Source: an uncultured Collinsella sp.
Lineage (GTDB): Bacteria; Actinomycetota; Coriobacteriia; Coriobacteriales; Coriobacteriaceae
Direction of reading: 5' to 3'
Length of the DNA: 27,469 nt
NCBI GenBank assembly: GCA_902493515.1
Contig: CABUPE010000030.1
Coordinates: forward strand, 1 to 27,469
Shown here: piece by piece, positions 14,347 to 21,560 of the stretch
Layout: every line of letters starts with the position of its first letter
Position numbering within the stretch: the stretch's first letter is position 1
Translations under genes and position numbers: made by a program
The notes under the pieces: generated by a model
Told to the model about the DNA's origin: nothing
Databases searched by the model: none
What the model saw: only the letters and a program-made list of their open reading frames with translations

Positions 14347-15108
14347 ATGGATCAGATTTACGACAACAGGTACTATTCCGCCGGTTCGCGTGAGCCGTCG
14401 CCTCGCCGTGCGCGCACGGTGCAGCTCGGTGGGTCCGCCTACGCCGGCGCCGACCGCTCCATGCAGCGCCCGACAAGTACCTCGCGCCCCAATGCTCAAG
14501 TGAATACTTCGACAGATGGACCAGTGCGCCCGGCACGTTCGTCGCATGCTCAGCGCTCGTCGGCTCAATCGCACGATAGGTCGAGCAGGCCTTCGAACCG
14601 TTTTTCGGGCTCGGACTTTATGCACTACGCCAACGACAACGCGGTGGTCAAGGCGATCTACGACTTTACCCACGGTCCTCAGCGAGGGCTATTCATCGGC
14701 ATTGTCGTTGCCCTGGTGCTCGTGAGCCTGTATTTCCCCGTGCGCGATCTGTACGTGGCAAAGCGTTCGAGCGATATCTTGGCCAAGCAGGTCGAGATTC
14801 GTCAGCAATACAATGATGAGCTGCAAAAAAGCGTCGACAAGCTGCTCTCGGAGGAGGGTATCAAGGACGCGGCATCCGAAGACTTGGGCCTGGTGATGCC
14901 CGGCGAGAAGAGGATTGACGTGCTGGGTCTGGATGACGATTTGGACTCGTCGTCGAGCAAAAAGTCCTCGAACGCCAAGAAGGCCAGCGAAGTTGCCAAA
15001 GAGATTGAAGAAGTCGGTAAGGACGCGCCGTGGTACATCCAGGCGCTCGACATGCTGTTTGGGTTTAACGGTGTCGAGGGTCAGACGGTCGTGTCCAACG
15101 GCAAATAG
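14347..15108 (+). CDS. FtsB/DivIC-like septum formation initiator protein
   Basis: The 253-aa bitopic membrane protein has a disordered, Ser/Arg/Pro-rich cytoplasmic region (about 1-110), one transmembrane helix (about 113-131), and an extracytoplasmic coiled coil (about 135-170). A DivIC/FtsB-like EEGIKDAASEDLGLVMPGE segment follows, then an acidic/Ser/Lys-rich linker and a hydrophobic end. In the family this forms part of the FtsB-FtsL-FtsQ divisome complex. The long N- and C-terminal extensions are larger than in E. coli FtsB (103 aa) but are common in actinobacteria. ATG 14347 is chosen because it follows the enolase terminator; the ribosome site CAAGG is weak. A/T-rich TATAAC and TAGAAT around 14298-14309 may be its -10. 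The ppx/gppA-family gene 20 bp downstream mirrors the eno-ftsB/divIC-ppx order of other actinobacteria. Confidence 0.82.
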   Translation: MDQIYDNRYYSAGSREPSPRRARTVQLGGSAYAGADRSMQRPTSTSRPNAQVNTSTDGPVRPARSSHAQRSSAQSHDRSSRPSNRFSGSDFMHYANDNAVVKAIYDFTHGPQRGLFIGIVVALVLVSLYFPVRDLYVAKRSSDILAKQVEIRQQYNDELQKSVDKLLSEEGIKDAASEDLGLVMPGEKRIDVLGLDDDLDSSSSKKSSNAKKASEVAKEIEEVGKDAPWYIQALDMLFGFNGVEGQTVVSNGK

Positions 15109-15128
15109 CGCCCGGAGGGGAGCCCGCA

Positions 15129-16130
15129 ATGACAAATTGCAAACGCTATAAGGTGGCGGCGATCGACCTGGGAACGGTGTCGTCGCGACTGGTGTTGGCC
15201 CAGGTCGAGGGCGGGGCGATCGTGGAATCGTCCAAGCACACCGAGATTACCGACCTGGGCGAGGGCGTGGACGCGACAGGTCGCTTTTGCGAGGCGGCTG
15301 TTGAGCGCGTGCTCGCTGCGTGCCGGATGTTTGTGGACGAGGCCCGTGCCTTTGGGGCCGTGTGCATCTGCACCACGTGCACGAGCGCCGCGCGCGATGC
15401 GTCCAATGCCGCCCTGCTGCTGGACGGCCTGCGCGAGCTGGGGCTCGAACCGCAGGTGATTCCGGGCGAGGTCGAGGCGCGCCTGACGTTTTTTGGCGTG
15501 GCGCATGACTTTGCCGGCGAGCGCATTATTGTCGCGGATTCGGGCGGCGGGTCCACGGAACTCGCGACGGGCGTATACGCGCCGGAGCGCGGGGTCTTCG
15601 CGCTGGAGGGAACGCGTTCGCTGGACATTGGTTGCCGTCGTGTGACGGAGCGTTTCTTCTCGGCGTTGCCGCCTTCGGACGGCGAGCTTGCTGCCGCTGC
15701 CGACTGGGCGGGCGAGCAGTTCGAGGCTTACTTTGAGAGCCTGCCGAGCGATTTTGAGCGCGCCGAGCGCTTGGTCGCGGTGGGCGGTACCGTCACCACA
15801 CTCGTGGCGCTGGTCCACGAGCTGGAGCCGTACGACTCGAGCTTTGTGCACCTGCGCGAGCTTTCGATGGAGCAGATCTCGGACGCTATCGATCATATGT
15901 CTACGCTGGATGTGGAGGGTATCGCTGCGCTGCCGGGCGTGCAGCCCAAGCGTGCGGGCGTGATTCTGGCCGGCGCCGTGGTGGTTCGCGAGCTCATGCG
16001 CGCCGGTAGCTACGAGTCGCTCACCGTAAGTGAGAACAGCCTCCTCGCCGGCATGGCCGCCACCATCAACGAGGCTCTCGACGGCGCGACTCCCACCATC
16101 GCCTGGACCCCCAGCCTCAGCGCCCTCTAA
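15129..16130 (+). CDS. Ppx/GppA-family exopolyphosphatase/guanosine pentaphosphatase
   Basis: The protein belongs to the ASKHA-fold family that hydrolyses polyphosphate or converts pppGpp to ppGpp. Its 333 aa comprise only the two-lobed N-terminal module, as in short actinobacterial Ppx1/Ppx2. Seen: phosphate-1 motif AAIDLGTVSSRLVLAQ, ICTTCTSAARDASN, PGEVEARLTFFG with catalytic Glu, phosphate-2 motif VADSGGGSTELATG, and VAVGGTVTTLVAL. The usual GTNSxR is GTVSSR here, a small deviation. It starts 20 bp after the ftsB-like gene with GGAGGGGAG upstream and is probably co-transcribed with it. Which substrate is preferred cannot be read from the sequence. Confidence 0.9.
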   Translation: MTNCKRYKVAAIDLGTVSSRLVLAQVEGGAIVESSKHTEITDLGEGVDATGRFCEAAVERVLAACRMFVDEARAFGAVCICTTCTSAARDASNAALLLDGLRELGLEPQVIPGEVEARLTFFGVAHDFAGERIIVADSGGGSTELATGVYAPERGVFALEGTRSLDIGCRRVTERFFSALPPSDGELAAAADWAGEQFEAYFESLPSDFERAERLVAVGGTVTTLVALVHELEPYDSSFVHLRELSMEQISDAIDHMSTLDVEGIAALPGVQPKRAGVILAGAVVVRELMRAGSYESLTVSENSLLAGMAATINEALDGATPTIAWTPSLSAL

Positions 16131-16132
16131 AT

Positions 16133-16200
16133 AAGTTGCGGTGAAATACGGACTAAAATCGCCCTTTCGGGCACCAAACAGTCCCTATTCCACCGCAACT
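16133..16200. repeat. 67-bp hairpin repeat, AAGTTGCGGTG arms (copy 2)
   Basis: Left arm AAGTTGCGGTGAAATACGGA is complementary to the right arm, which ends ATTCCACCGCAACT, over about 21 bp with two mismatches. The interior holds its own GCCCTTTCGGGC hairpin and CAGTCCC. It begins right after the ppx stop, in a convergent gap, like copy 1 at 9419-9487. The arms are nearly identical between copies; the interiors differ. Confidence 0.85.
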
Positions 16201-16205
16201 CAACA

Positions 16206-16259
16206 GCCGGCACCTGGGGACGTTCCTTTTCTGCAGGCACCTGGGGACAGTCCTTGCTG
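16206..16259. repeat. pair of 27-nt GGGGAC-type repeats (copy B)
   Basis: Two units lie in tandem with a 27-nt period: 16206-16232 (core CACCTGGGGACGTTCCTT) and 16233-16259 (core CACCTGGGGACAGTCCTT). Each has a GGA-N3-TCC dyad. It sits six bases beyond hairpin copy 2, in the gap between the convergent ppx and ATPase genes. Confidence 0.85.
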
Positions 16260-16275
16260 AGCGCCTCCGCAGCCT

Positions 16276-17577
16276 TTATGCCAGTTTGTCGATTTGCCCA
16301 ATTTCCCAAAGCGGAATATTGACGAGCGTGCCCTCGTCTCTATATGCCGCCAGGGAGCTCCTCACGCAACGCTCGAGCTTGAATTTTTCGCAGGCTATTT
16401 TCAGACTCTTCGCTTTAAGGTTCTCTGCCGCCTTGACCTCAAGCGGAAGCACGGTCCCCGCATGGTCGATGGCAAAGTCGGTTTCGGCATTGCCAGAGGT
16501 AGAGGACCAATACGCGGGAGTTTTGTCCTGGAGCAAAAGCTCCTGCGCGACGTATTGTTCGGTCAGCGAACCTTTGAACTCGGTAAAAACAGCGGATCCG
16601 TTAAGAACGATGGCCGGAGAGAGACCGGAGAGCGCTCCGAGGATGCCGGTGTCGATGCAGAACAGTTTGAAGCCCGAGAGGTCTTCGTAGCTCGAGAGCG
16701 GCGCCTTTAGAGCGGAAACACGTGGCACCTTATGAACGATTCCGTAGTCCGTGAGCCACTGGAGGCTTTCCTCAAAATCGCGTGCGCGCGCTCCGGGGCG
16801 AAGGGCGCCATAGACAAACTTCTTGTTCTCCTTTGCAAGCTGGCCGGGAAGGGATTTCCAAACCAACCTCATGCGCTCGACGATGCGGGCGGGTGCATGT
16901 TTGCCAAAATCGGATTCGTAAGCCTCGATGATTTGCTGCTGAAGCCTTCGGGCTTCGATGAAGTCGCGTGTCTCGGCGAAAGCGGAGACAACTTCGGGCA
17001 TACCGCCGACAACAAGGTATTCCTTGAGCAAGTGTTCGAGCTTTTCGGCAACGTTTGCCAGAAGGTTCATGTCTGCGGCAAGGATGGCGTCGGCGAGCGG
17101 GTTGCCGTCGACGGCACGAACGAACTCGGCAAACCCCATGGGACGCATGGTGAGCTGGTCGATTTTGCCAACGGGAAATGACTCGTTTTCGCGTCGGAGC
17201 GCGAGGCCCATATAGGAACCGGCTGCCACGATGTGGTATTCGGGTGCAAGCTCGTTGAAGTACTTAAGCGAGGTGATCCCGCGTGGCGCCTCTTGGATCT
17301 CGTCGAAGATGATGAGCGTGTCTGTCGGCGTTACGGTTTGGCCACGTAGGAGCTCTATCTGGGAGATGATGCGCTTGGGGTCGAGGTTCCCATCGAACAG
17401 CGAGCGTGTGCTCGGCTCGAGCATAAAGTCAAAACGAATGACGTTTCGATACTGCTGGCTTGCGAATTCGTTAAGAAGCCAAGTCTTTCCTGTCTGGCGG
17501 GCTCCCTTAAGCAAGAGGGGTTTGCGATTCGCCCTTGATTTCCAAGCGATAAGTTCACTCATAAGCTGTCGCTGCAT
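16276..17577 (-). CDS. AAA-family ATPase with DUF4143-type C-terminus
   Basis: The 433-aa protein opens with an AAA_14-type P-loop domain: Walker A GARQTGKT (25-32), and Walker B TLIIFDEIQEAP with D92/E93. The C-terminal half has the DUF4143 look, with HKVPRVSALKAPLSSYEDLSGFKLFCIDTGILG, then TEQYVAQELLLQ and WSSTSGNAETDFAID...LPLEVKA, which resembles a PD-(D/E)xK-like nuclease core. Such proteins are common, often mobile, and of unknown function. ATG 17577 is chosen for GGGAGG upstream; a TTG at 17589 is the alternative. Its DNA looks less GC-rich than neighbouring genes. With the flanking repeats and adjacent tRNA, that suggests horizontal acquisition (inference). Confidence 0.88.
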   Translation of the reverse strand: MQRQLMSELIAWKSRANRKPLLLKGARQTGKTWLLNEFASQQYRNVIRFDFMLEPSTRSLFDGNLDPKRIISQIELLRGQTVTPTDTLIIFDEIQEAPRGITSLKYFNELAPEYHIVAAGSYMGLALRRENESFPVGKIDQLTMRPMGFAEFVRAVDGNPLADAILAADMNLLANVAEKLEHLLKEYLVVGGMPEVVSAFAETRDFIEARRLQQQIIEAYESDFGKHAPARIVERMRLVWKSLPGQLAKENKKFVYGALRPGARARDFEESLQWLTDYGIVHKVPRVSALKAPLSSYEDLSGFKLFCIDTGILGALSGLSPAIVLNGSAVFTEFKGSLTEQYVAQELLLQDKTPAYWSSTSGNAETDFAIDHAGTVLPLEVKAAENLKAKSLKIACEKFKLERCVRSSLAAYRDEGTLVNIPLWEIGQIDKLA

Positions 17578-17600
17578 ATTGCCTCCCAACCCTCTCGGCT

Positions 17601-17606
17601 AGTATA
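17601..17606 (-). promoter_or_regulatory. probable -10 box of the AAA ATPase gene
   Basis: TATACT on the minus strand, 24 bp before the chosen ATG, gives a short leader of about 17 nt. The -35 region falls inside the first 33-bp repeat (17621-17653), so the repeats overlap the likely RNA polymerase site. Confidence 0.5.
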
Positions 17607-17620
17607 AGGCCATTTGGGAG

Positions 17621-17708
17621 TTTCCATCGGAAAATGTGGGAGACAACCACGTTTTTCCATCGGAAAATGTGGGAGACAACCACGTTTTTCCATCGGAAAA
17701 TGTGGTAG
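17621..17708. repeat. 33-bp tandem repeat, 2 full copies plus a partial third
   Basis: Units at 17621-17653 and 17654-17686 are identical. A third (17687-17708) matches for about 19 bp and then diverges. Each unit has two small dyads: TTTCC-ATC-GGAAA and GTGG-GAGACAA-CCAC. The 33-bp period is close to three helical turns. The array lies directly upstream of the ATPase promoter, so it may be an operator array. Its origin is unknown. Confidence 0.9.
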
Positions 17709-17744
17709 GAAACTCATTGGGCGGGCGGAAAAGTAGTCAAAAAA

Positions 17745-17780
17745 GCCCCGTCCCAAATGAGCTACTCTGCAGTTGACGGC
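17745..17780 (-). terminator. possible second terminator downstream of tRNA-Leu
   Basis: On the minus strand GCCGTC pairs with GACGG(G)GC around a 22-nt loop, followed by six Ts (17739-17744). The stem has one bulge. It may back up the hairpin at 17793-17823. Confidence 0.5.
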
Positions 17781-17792
17781 GTCCAAAAGAGG

Positions 17793-17823
17793 CGAGCCCG
17801 CATCCCTTGGGGACACGGGCTCG
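17793..17823 (-). terminator. terminator hairpin after tRNA-Leu
   Basis: On the minus strand CGAGCCCG and CGGGCTCG form a perfect 8-bp stem, with an inner TCCC/GGGA pairing, 12 bp beyond the tRNA 3' end. CCTCTTTT follows. This is a plausible rho-independent terminator of the tRNA transcript. Confidence 0.65.
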
Positions 17824-17834
17824 AAAGCTCCATA

Positions 17835-17919
17835 TGGTAGGGGCGGTGGGACTCGAACCCACAATCCTTGCGGCGAGAGATTTTAAGTCTCCTGCGTATG
17901 CCAATTCCGCCACGCCCCC
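17835..17919 (-). tRNA. tRNA-Leu (anticodon UAA)
   Basis: On the minus strand an 85-nt cloverleaf is formed. The acceptor is GGGGGCG paired to CGCCCCT (first pair G-U), followed by discriminator A and an encoded CCA. The anticodon stem GGAGA/TCTCT frames CTTAAAA, giving anticodon TAA. There is a long variable arm (CGCCGCAAGGA) as in class II tRNAs, and a T arm GTGGG-TTCGAGT-CCCAC. It reads TTA codons, which are rare in this high-GC genome. Confidence 0.95.
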
Positions 17920-17950
17920 GTGAGACTAGAAGTCTAGCACAAGCCGTCCG

Positions 17951-18574
17951 TTACGCGTTGACGGCCATCGAGTGTTGGCCCGACTTCTCCAGGAACTCCT
18001 GGAACTTGGCTTCGTCACCCTTGTTCTGGTATTGCAGGGCCAGCAGGTACTCCAGGCGGCAGCGCTTGACCGGGTCGTCGCCAACATCCTCGAGCATGCG
18101 CTCCAGCTCGGGAATGTCGTTGTGGCGCTTGAGGATCATCGTGTCGTACATCAGCTGACACTCGTGCGCAACTGCCTCGGCCTGACCGCCCTCAAAGCCC
18201 TTGATCTCGTGCAGAAGCTCCTTGGACTTTTTGCGGTCCTCCTGGCCAACATAGTAGTTAAAGGCTTTGATCACCAGGTCGACGCGCTGCATCTTGGGGA
18301 GGTTGAGCCCCAGCAGCAGGTCGAACATCTCGCTGGCACGCTCGTGGTCCTCGCGCAGCAGATAGGAGTTCAGGCGCAGGTAGTCGCGGTTGTAGCGTGG
18401 GTAAAGCATGCTGGTGAGTTTGCCGTCGAGCAAACGATCGAACTCGTCCCACTGCTTGGCAGCCATAAGCTGCTGCAGACGCTTGAACGTGGTGCGTTTT
18501 TTGACGCTAAAGAACACCGACACGGCGATGCAGATGATAACGACGGCGGTCCAGAGTGTGCGGGAATCGGGCAT
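17951..18574 (-). CDS. membrane-anchored helical-repeat (TPR-like) protein of unknown function
   Basis: The 207-aa protein has an N-terminal hydrophobic helix (about 6-23, LWTAVVIICIAVSVFFSV). The rest is an all-alpha cytoplasmic part with amphipathic helices of TPR/Sel1-like character, for example QWDEFDRLLDGKL, ERASEMFDLLLGL and RLEYLLALQYQNKGDEAKFQEFL. I know no named family for it. ATG 18574 follows TAAGGA by seven bases; an in-frame start at 18685 would cross the promoter. A TATAAT -10 at 18630-18635 and a small CGCTCG/CGAGCG leader hairpin (18590-18606) support this start. It lies upstream of tRNA-Leu on the same strand and may be co-transcribed into it. Confidence 0.7.
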   Translation of the reverse strand: MPDSRTLWTAVVIICIAVSVFFSVKKRTTFKRLQQLMAAKQWDEFDRLLDGKLTSMLYPRYNRDYLRLNSYLLREDHERASEMFDLLLGLNLPKMQRVDLVIKAFNYYVGQEDRKKSKELLHEIKGFEGGQAEAVAHECQLMYDTMILKRHNDIPELERMLEDVGDDPVKRCRLEYLLALQYQNKGDEAKFQEFLEKSGQHSMAVNA

Positions 18575-18629
18575 ATTAGGGTCCTTAGTCGCTCGTAAAG
18601 CGAGCGGTATGACAACACGTACTAGATGT

Positions 18630-18658
18630 ATTATACGCAGCGCGCAAGCAAACTGGCA
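18630..18658 (-). promoter_or_regulatory. promoter of the TPR-like gene
   Basis: A consensus TATAAT (18630-18635, minus strand) has TGCCAG 17 bp upstream (18653-18658). The implied leader of about 50 nt contains a 6-bp hairpin, CGCTCG/CGAGCG, with a 5-nt loop. The -10 is strong, the -35 weak. Confidence 0.55.
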
Positions 18659-18737
18659 TAAAAGTGCATCGAGGTCGAGCGCCATCGCTCGCTGCGGTAC
18701 ACTTACCTAAAGTAAACCATGAAGGGAGACATTACCT

Positions 18738-19025
18738 ATGAAGAAGATCGTTTTGGCTTGCGGTGCTGGCGCTGCTACTTCCACGCTCGTTGCCCAGAAG
18801 GTCGCCACCTTGCTCGACGCCAACGGTTACGCCGACAAGTACGAGATCGTGCAGTGCGCCATCTCCGAGGCCAAGGACTACTGCGACGAGGGCGCCGACC
18901 TGCTGATCGCCACCACCGTTGCCCCCGAAGGCCTCACCTGCCCGTACGTGAGCGGCGTGCCCTTCATGACCGGCATGAACCGCGTCGCTGCCGAGAAGGC
19001 CGTTCTCGACGTCATGGCTCAGTAG
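18738..19025 (+). CDS. lone PTS system IIB component, galactitol (Gat) type
   Basis: The 95-aa cytoplasmic protein starts MKKIVLACGAGAATSTLVAQ. C8 is in the phospho-acceptor position of IIB(Gat)-type phosphocysteine domains, and the overall alternating beta/alpha pattern and length fit. IIB normally passes phosphate from IIA to sugar bound in IIC. No IIA or IIC gene is present in the window, so the partners must be encoded elsewhere or the protein acts as a phosphorylation sensor. The ATG has GAAGGGAG upstream. The following VOC-fold gene begins 12 bp after its stop, so they form an operon. GatB-like IIBs also serve ascorbate or unknown sugars, so the substrate is open. Confidence 0.85.
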   Translation: MKKIVLACGAGAATSTLVAQKVATLLDANGYADKYEIVQCAISEAKDYCDEGADLLIATTVAPEGLTCPYVSGVPFMTGMNRVAAEKAVLDVMAQ

Positions 19026-19036
19026 GCACTGCCTGT

Positions 19037-19411
19037 ATGAGTGAGCAGAACGCCAACCCGGTCGAGCTCTTTGGCATGCGCGTTGCCCATGTGGGCATTA
19101 ACGCCGCCGACCCGGCAGACGCCCTGGAGATCGCGGAGCTGTTCTCGACGATGATGGGCTTGCCCGTCATCGAGACCCCGGTTTCGTACTTTAACGATTC
19201 GCTGGTCGAGATCATGAAGCAGAACGGTCGTGGCACCAAGGGCCACATCGGCTTTGCCGTTAACGACATCGATGCAGCTGAGAAGTGGTTTGCCGAGCGC
19301 GGGCTCGAGGTCAACGAGGAGTCGCGCGTGCTGCTGCCCGACGGCGGTACCAAGCTCGTGTACTTTAAGCGCGAGTTCGCCGGCTTCGCCGTGCATCTGT
19401 GCCGCGAGTAG
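19037..19411 (+). CDS. VOC-fold (glyoxalase-like) protein
   Basis: The 124-aa protein has the paired beta-alpha-beta-beta-beta modules of the vicinal-oxygen-chelate superfamily: RVAHVGINAADPADALEIAE at the start of the first and HIGFAVNDIDAAEKWFAERG at the start of the second. It ends in LVYFKREFAGFAVHLC. I recall similar short VOC domains near or fused to KDPG/KHG aldolases in some Firmicutes, which would suit the sugar-related PTS neighbour, but this is memory and not shown here. The ribosome site before ATG 19037 is poor, so translation may be coupled to the PTS gene. The later Met in LFGMRVAHVG is an alternative start. Substrate and metal are unknown. Confidence 0.75.
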   Translation: MSEQNANPVELFGMRVAHVGINAADPADALEIAELFSTMMGLPVIETPVSYFNDSLVEIMKQNGRGTKGHIGFAVNDIDAAEKWFAERGLEVNEESRVLLPDGGTKLVYFKREFAGFAVHLCRE

Positions 19412-19435
19412 CGCACAAGCTGCCATAGCTAGCAA

Positions 19436-19467
19436 AAAGGGATAGGGCCGTGTGGCCCTATCCCTTT
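19436..19467. terminator. bidirectional terminator between the VOC gene and the sensor kinase gene
   Basis: A perfect 14-bp stem, AAAGGGATAGGGCC (19436-19449) with GGCCCTATCCCTTT (19454-19467), encloses a GTGT tetraloop. An A run precedes and T-rich sequence follows, so it can stop transcription both ways between convergent genes. The stop codon of the kinase gene overlaps its right edge. Confidence 0.9.
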
Positions 19468-20782
19468 ATTTATGCCGAGGGGCTTCCTGGCGCGGCAGGC
19501 GAATCGTAAAGCGGCTGCCGACGCCCTCGACTGAGGTCACGCCAATGACACCGCCATGGCTATCGACGATCCACTTGGCAATGGCAAGCCCCAGACCCGA
19601 GCCCTGCGCGCCGGCATCGCGTGCGTTGTCGGCGCGGTAGAACCGTTCAAACGCGTGAGCTGCGGATTCCTGGTTCATGCCGATGCCCTCGTCCTCAACA
19701 CTTATGTCGATCGTGCCCGTGCCCGCATCGGGCGTTATGCCAAATGTGACGGTCGTTCCCGCATCCGAGTACTTGGCGGCGTTTTGCACGATCACGCGCA
19801 GAGCCTGCTTCACGAGCGCCACGTCGACGGGCGCGTCGCAGCGCGGGTCGCTGACAAGCGCAGCGTCAAAGGCCAGCCGATACGTGTGCTCGGTATCGAT
19901 CATCTGCGATTCCTCGCATACCTCGCCGACCAGTGCGGCAAGATTGGTATGCGCGCGCCGCAGGACCGTGCGCCCGGCATCGCCGCGCGCCAAAAACAGC
20001 AGCTGCTCCACGAGCTCTTGCATGTGCTCGCTTTCGGCCTTGAGGGACGCGATGGATTCTGCCAGCACGTCCGGGTCGTCTTTGCCCCAGCGATCGAGCA
20101 TGTTTACGTAGCCCTGAATCACCGCGATGGGCGTGCGCAGCTCGTGGCTCGCATCGTTGACAAAGCGCATCTGCTGCAGCTTTGCCTCTTGCATCTGGCG
20201 CAGCAGGCGGTTGAGCGCGACCTCGATGCTTGCCAGGTCGGCGTCGCCGGTGGTGACGCTCGGCGAGTCGACGCTTGCGCGCTCGATGGCCTGCTCCAGT
20301 GTCTCCATTTTGCCGCCGGCGAGTTGCATGCGGCCGAGTTCGTCCACGCGCAGTGCCAAGTCGTTGAGCGGTGCCATGGTGCGGCGTACGCGTCGGGCGC
20401 CGCCGAGCATGTTGAGCACGCTGATGACCTGCCAACCTACAACGACAAGGTAGAGAGGCCACAGCGCGACGAGGTCCTGCGCGAGGGGGAAGGTCTTGGT
20501 GGTACGCGCAAGCTCGACGGTATAGGTGAGCGTTGTCAGGTCCCAGCCGCGCGCGGGCGTCAGCGACATGCCGTGAACGGTGGCGCCGGGGATCCATCCT
20601 GCGGTAAACGCGCCGTCGGACAGCGTCTGGTTGTATCCATAGACGAGGATCGCCGTCGCAATCACCATCAGCAGCAGATCGAGCCAGACGTAGCTTATCA
20701 GGCGGCGCCACATATAGCCCCAGTTGATGGCGCGGGCGATGGAGGTGACGCGCTTGGCCTCGGCGTTACGCGCGGCAGACAT
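19466..20782 (-). CDS. two-component sensor histidine kinase
   Basis: The 438-aa membrane kinase pairs with the regulator encoded just upstream. It has two transmembrane helices (about 28-50 and 104-125) bracketing a short extracytoplasmic loop of about 55 residues, a HAMP-like linker, and a HisKA domain with phospho-acceptor H213 in NDASHELRTPIAV. A HATPase_c domain follows: N box VQNAAKYS, G1 VEDEGIGM, and G2 GSGLGLAIAKWIVDSHGG. ATG 20782 is chosen: it overlaps the regulator's 3' end by 17 bp with GGGGTGGG upstream. In-frame starts farther up lie deeper inside the regulator gene. The small sensor loop suggests it reads a membrane or envelope signal. The ligand is unknown. Confidence 0.92.
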   Translation of the reverse strand: MSAARNAEAKRVTSIARAINWGYMWRRLISYVWLDLLLMVIATAILVYGYNQTLSDGAFTAGWIPGATVHGMSLTPARGWDLTTLTYTVELARTTKTFPLAQDLVALWPLYLVVVGWQVISVLNMLGGARRVRRTMAPLNDLALRVDELGRMQLAGGKMETLEQAIERASVDSPSVTTGDADLASIEVALNRLLRQMQEAKLQQMRFVNDASHELRTPIAVIQGYVNMLDRWGKDDPDVLAESIASLKAESEHMQELVEQLLFLARGDAGRTVLRRAHTNLAALVGEVCEESQMIDTEHTYRLAFDAALVSDPRCDAPVDVALVKQALRVIVQNAAKYSDAGTTVTFGITPDAGTGTIDISVEDEGIGMNQESAAHAFERFYRADNARDAGAQGSGLGLAIAKWIVDSHGGVIGVTSVEGVGSRFTIRLPRQEAPRHK

Positions 20783-21542
20783 AGCCCACCCCGCGCACGG
20801 TCTGGATGATGCGGGCACTGCCGGCGTCTTCGATCTTGGCGCGCAGGTGCGCGATGTGCACGTCGACGTTGTTGGTGTCGCCTACATATTCGTAGCCCAG
20901 CGCCTCGTGCGCGATGCGTTCGCGCGTGAGCACGCTGCCGGCATGCGCCATAAGCAGGGCGAGGACATCGAACTCGCGGGCCGTGAGCGCGATGGGCGAG
21001 CCGCCGACCGTGACTTCGCGGCGGTCGGGATCGAGTGCGACCGAGCCCACGGCGAGCGTGGCGGGGGAGGGCAAGGCGGAAGCTCGAGTCGAGTCGCTGA
21101 CCGGGGGTATTGCAGCGGCGTCTCCGCCCGCGCCGGCCGCCATGCCCGTCTCGGCGCCGGCGCCGGAAGCCGCCCGCACGGCCTCCGAGCGCTTCAGCGC
21201 CACGCGGATCCGTGCGAACAGCTCCTCAATCGCAAACGGCTTGGTCAGGTAATCGTCAGCACCGGCGTCGAGCCCGGCCACCTTGTCCATCACGGCATCG
21301 CGCGCGGTGACCATGATCACCGGCACATCCTTGTGTTTGCGTACGCGCCGCAGCACCTCCATGCCGTTGAGCTGCGGCAACAGCACATCGAGCAGAATCA
21401 GATCGTAGTCGCGCTCCAGCGCCAGGTCCACGGCGGTGCGGCCGTCGGCGGCGTGCTCCACCTGGTAGCCCTCGTGCTCCAGCTCGAGCGTCACAAAGCG
21501 GGCGATTTTCTCCTCGTCCTCTACGATCAGGATCCGTGCCAT
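20766..21542 (-). CDS. OmpR/PhoB-family response regulator
   Basis: The 258-aa protein has a receiver domain with the acidic pair E8/D9 (LIVEDEEKI), phospho-acceptor D52 (LILLDVLLPQLNG) and K101 (YLTKPF). It has a C-terminal winged-helix domain (about 160-258; EFDVLALLMAHAGSVLTRERI and HIAHLRAKIEDAG...IQTVRGVGYVC). The linker between domains (about 118-160) is unusually long and Ala/Gly/Ser-rich; normal OmpR linkers are far shorter. It lies 18 bp downstream of the DUF4342 gene and overlaps the kinase gene, so all three form one transcript. Targets are unknown; self-regulation of the operon is a fair expectation for the family. Confidence 0.94.
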   Translation of the reverse strand: MARILIVEDEEKIARFVTLELEHEGYQVEHAADGRTAVDLALERDYDLILLDVLLPQLNGMEVLRRVRKHKDVPVIMVTARDAVMDKVAGLDAGADDYLTKPFAIEELFARIRVALKRSEAVRAASGAGAETGMAAGAGGDAAAIPPVSDSTRASALPSPATLAVGSVALDPDRREVTVGGSPIALTAREFDVLALLMAHAGSVLTRERIAHEALGYEYVGDTNNVDVHIAHLRAKIEDAGSARIIQTVRGVGYVCRA

Positions 21543-21560
21543 GCGTGCCCCCGTCTGCGA

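Noticed and set aside
17621..17708. Tandem repeats considered as a CRISPR array
   Set aside because: There are no unique spacers between repeats, only contiguous copies, and no cas genes.
17559..17864. Minus-strand frame encoding an 11-residue repeated peptide across the 33-bp repeats
   Set aside because: The 33-bp period is divisible by three, so any open frame gives a peptide repeat. It runs into the ATPase start and the tRNA terminators and has no good start.
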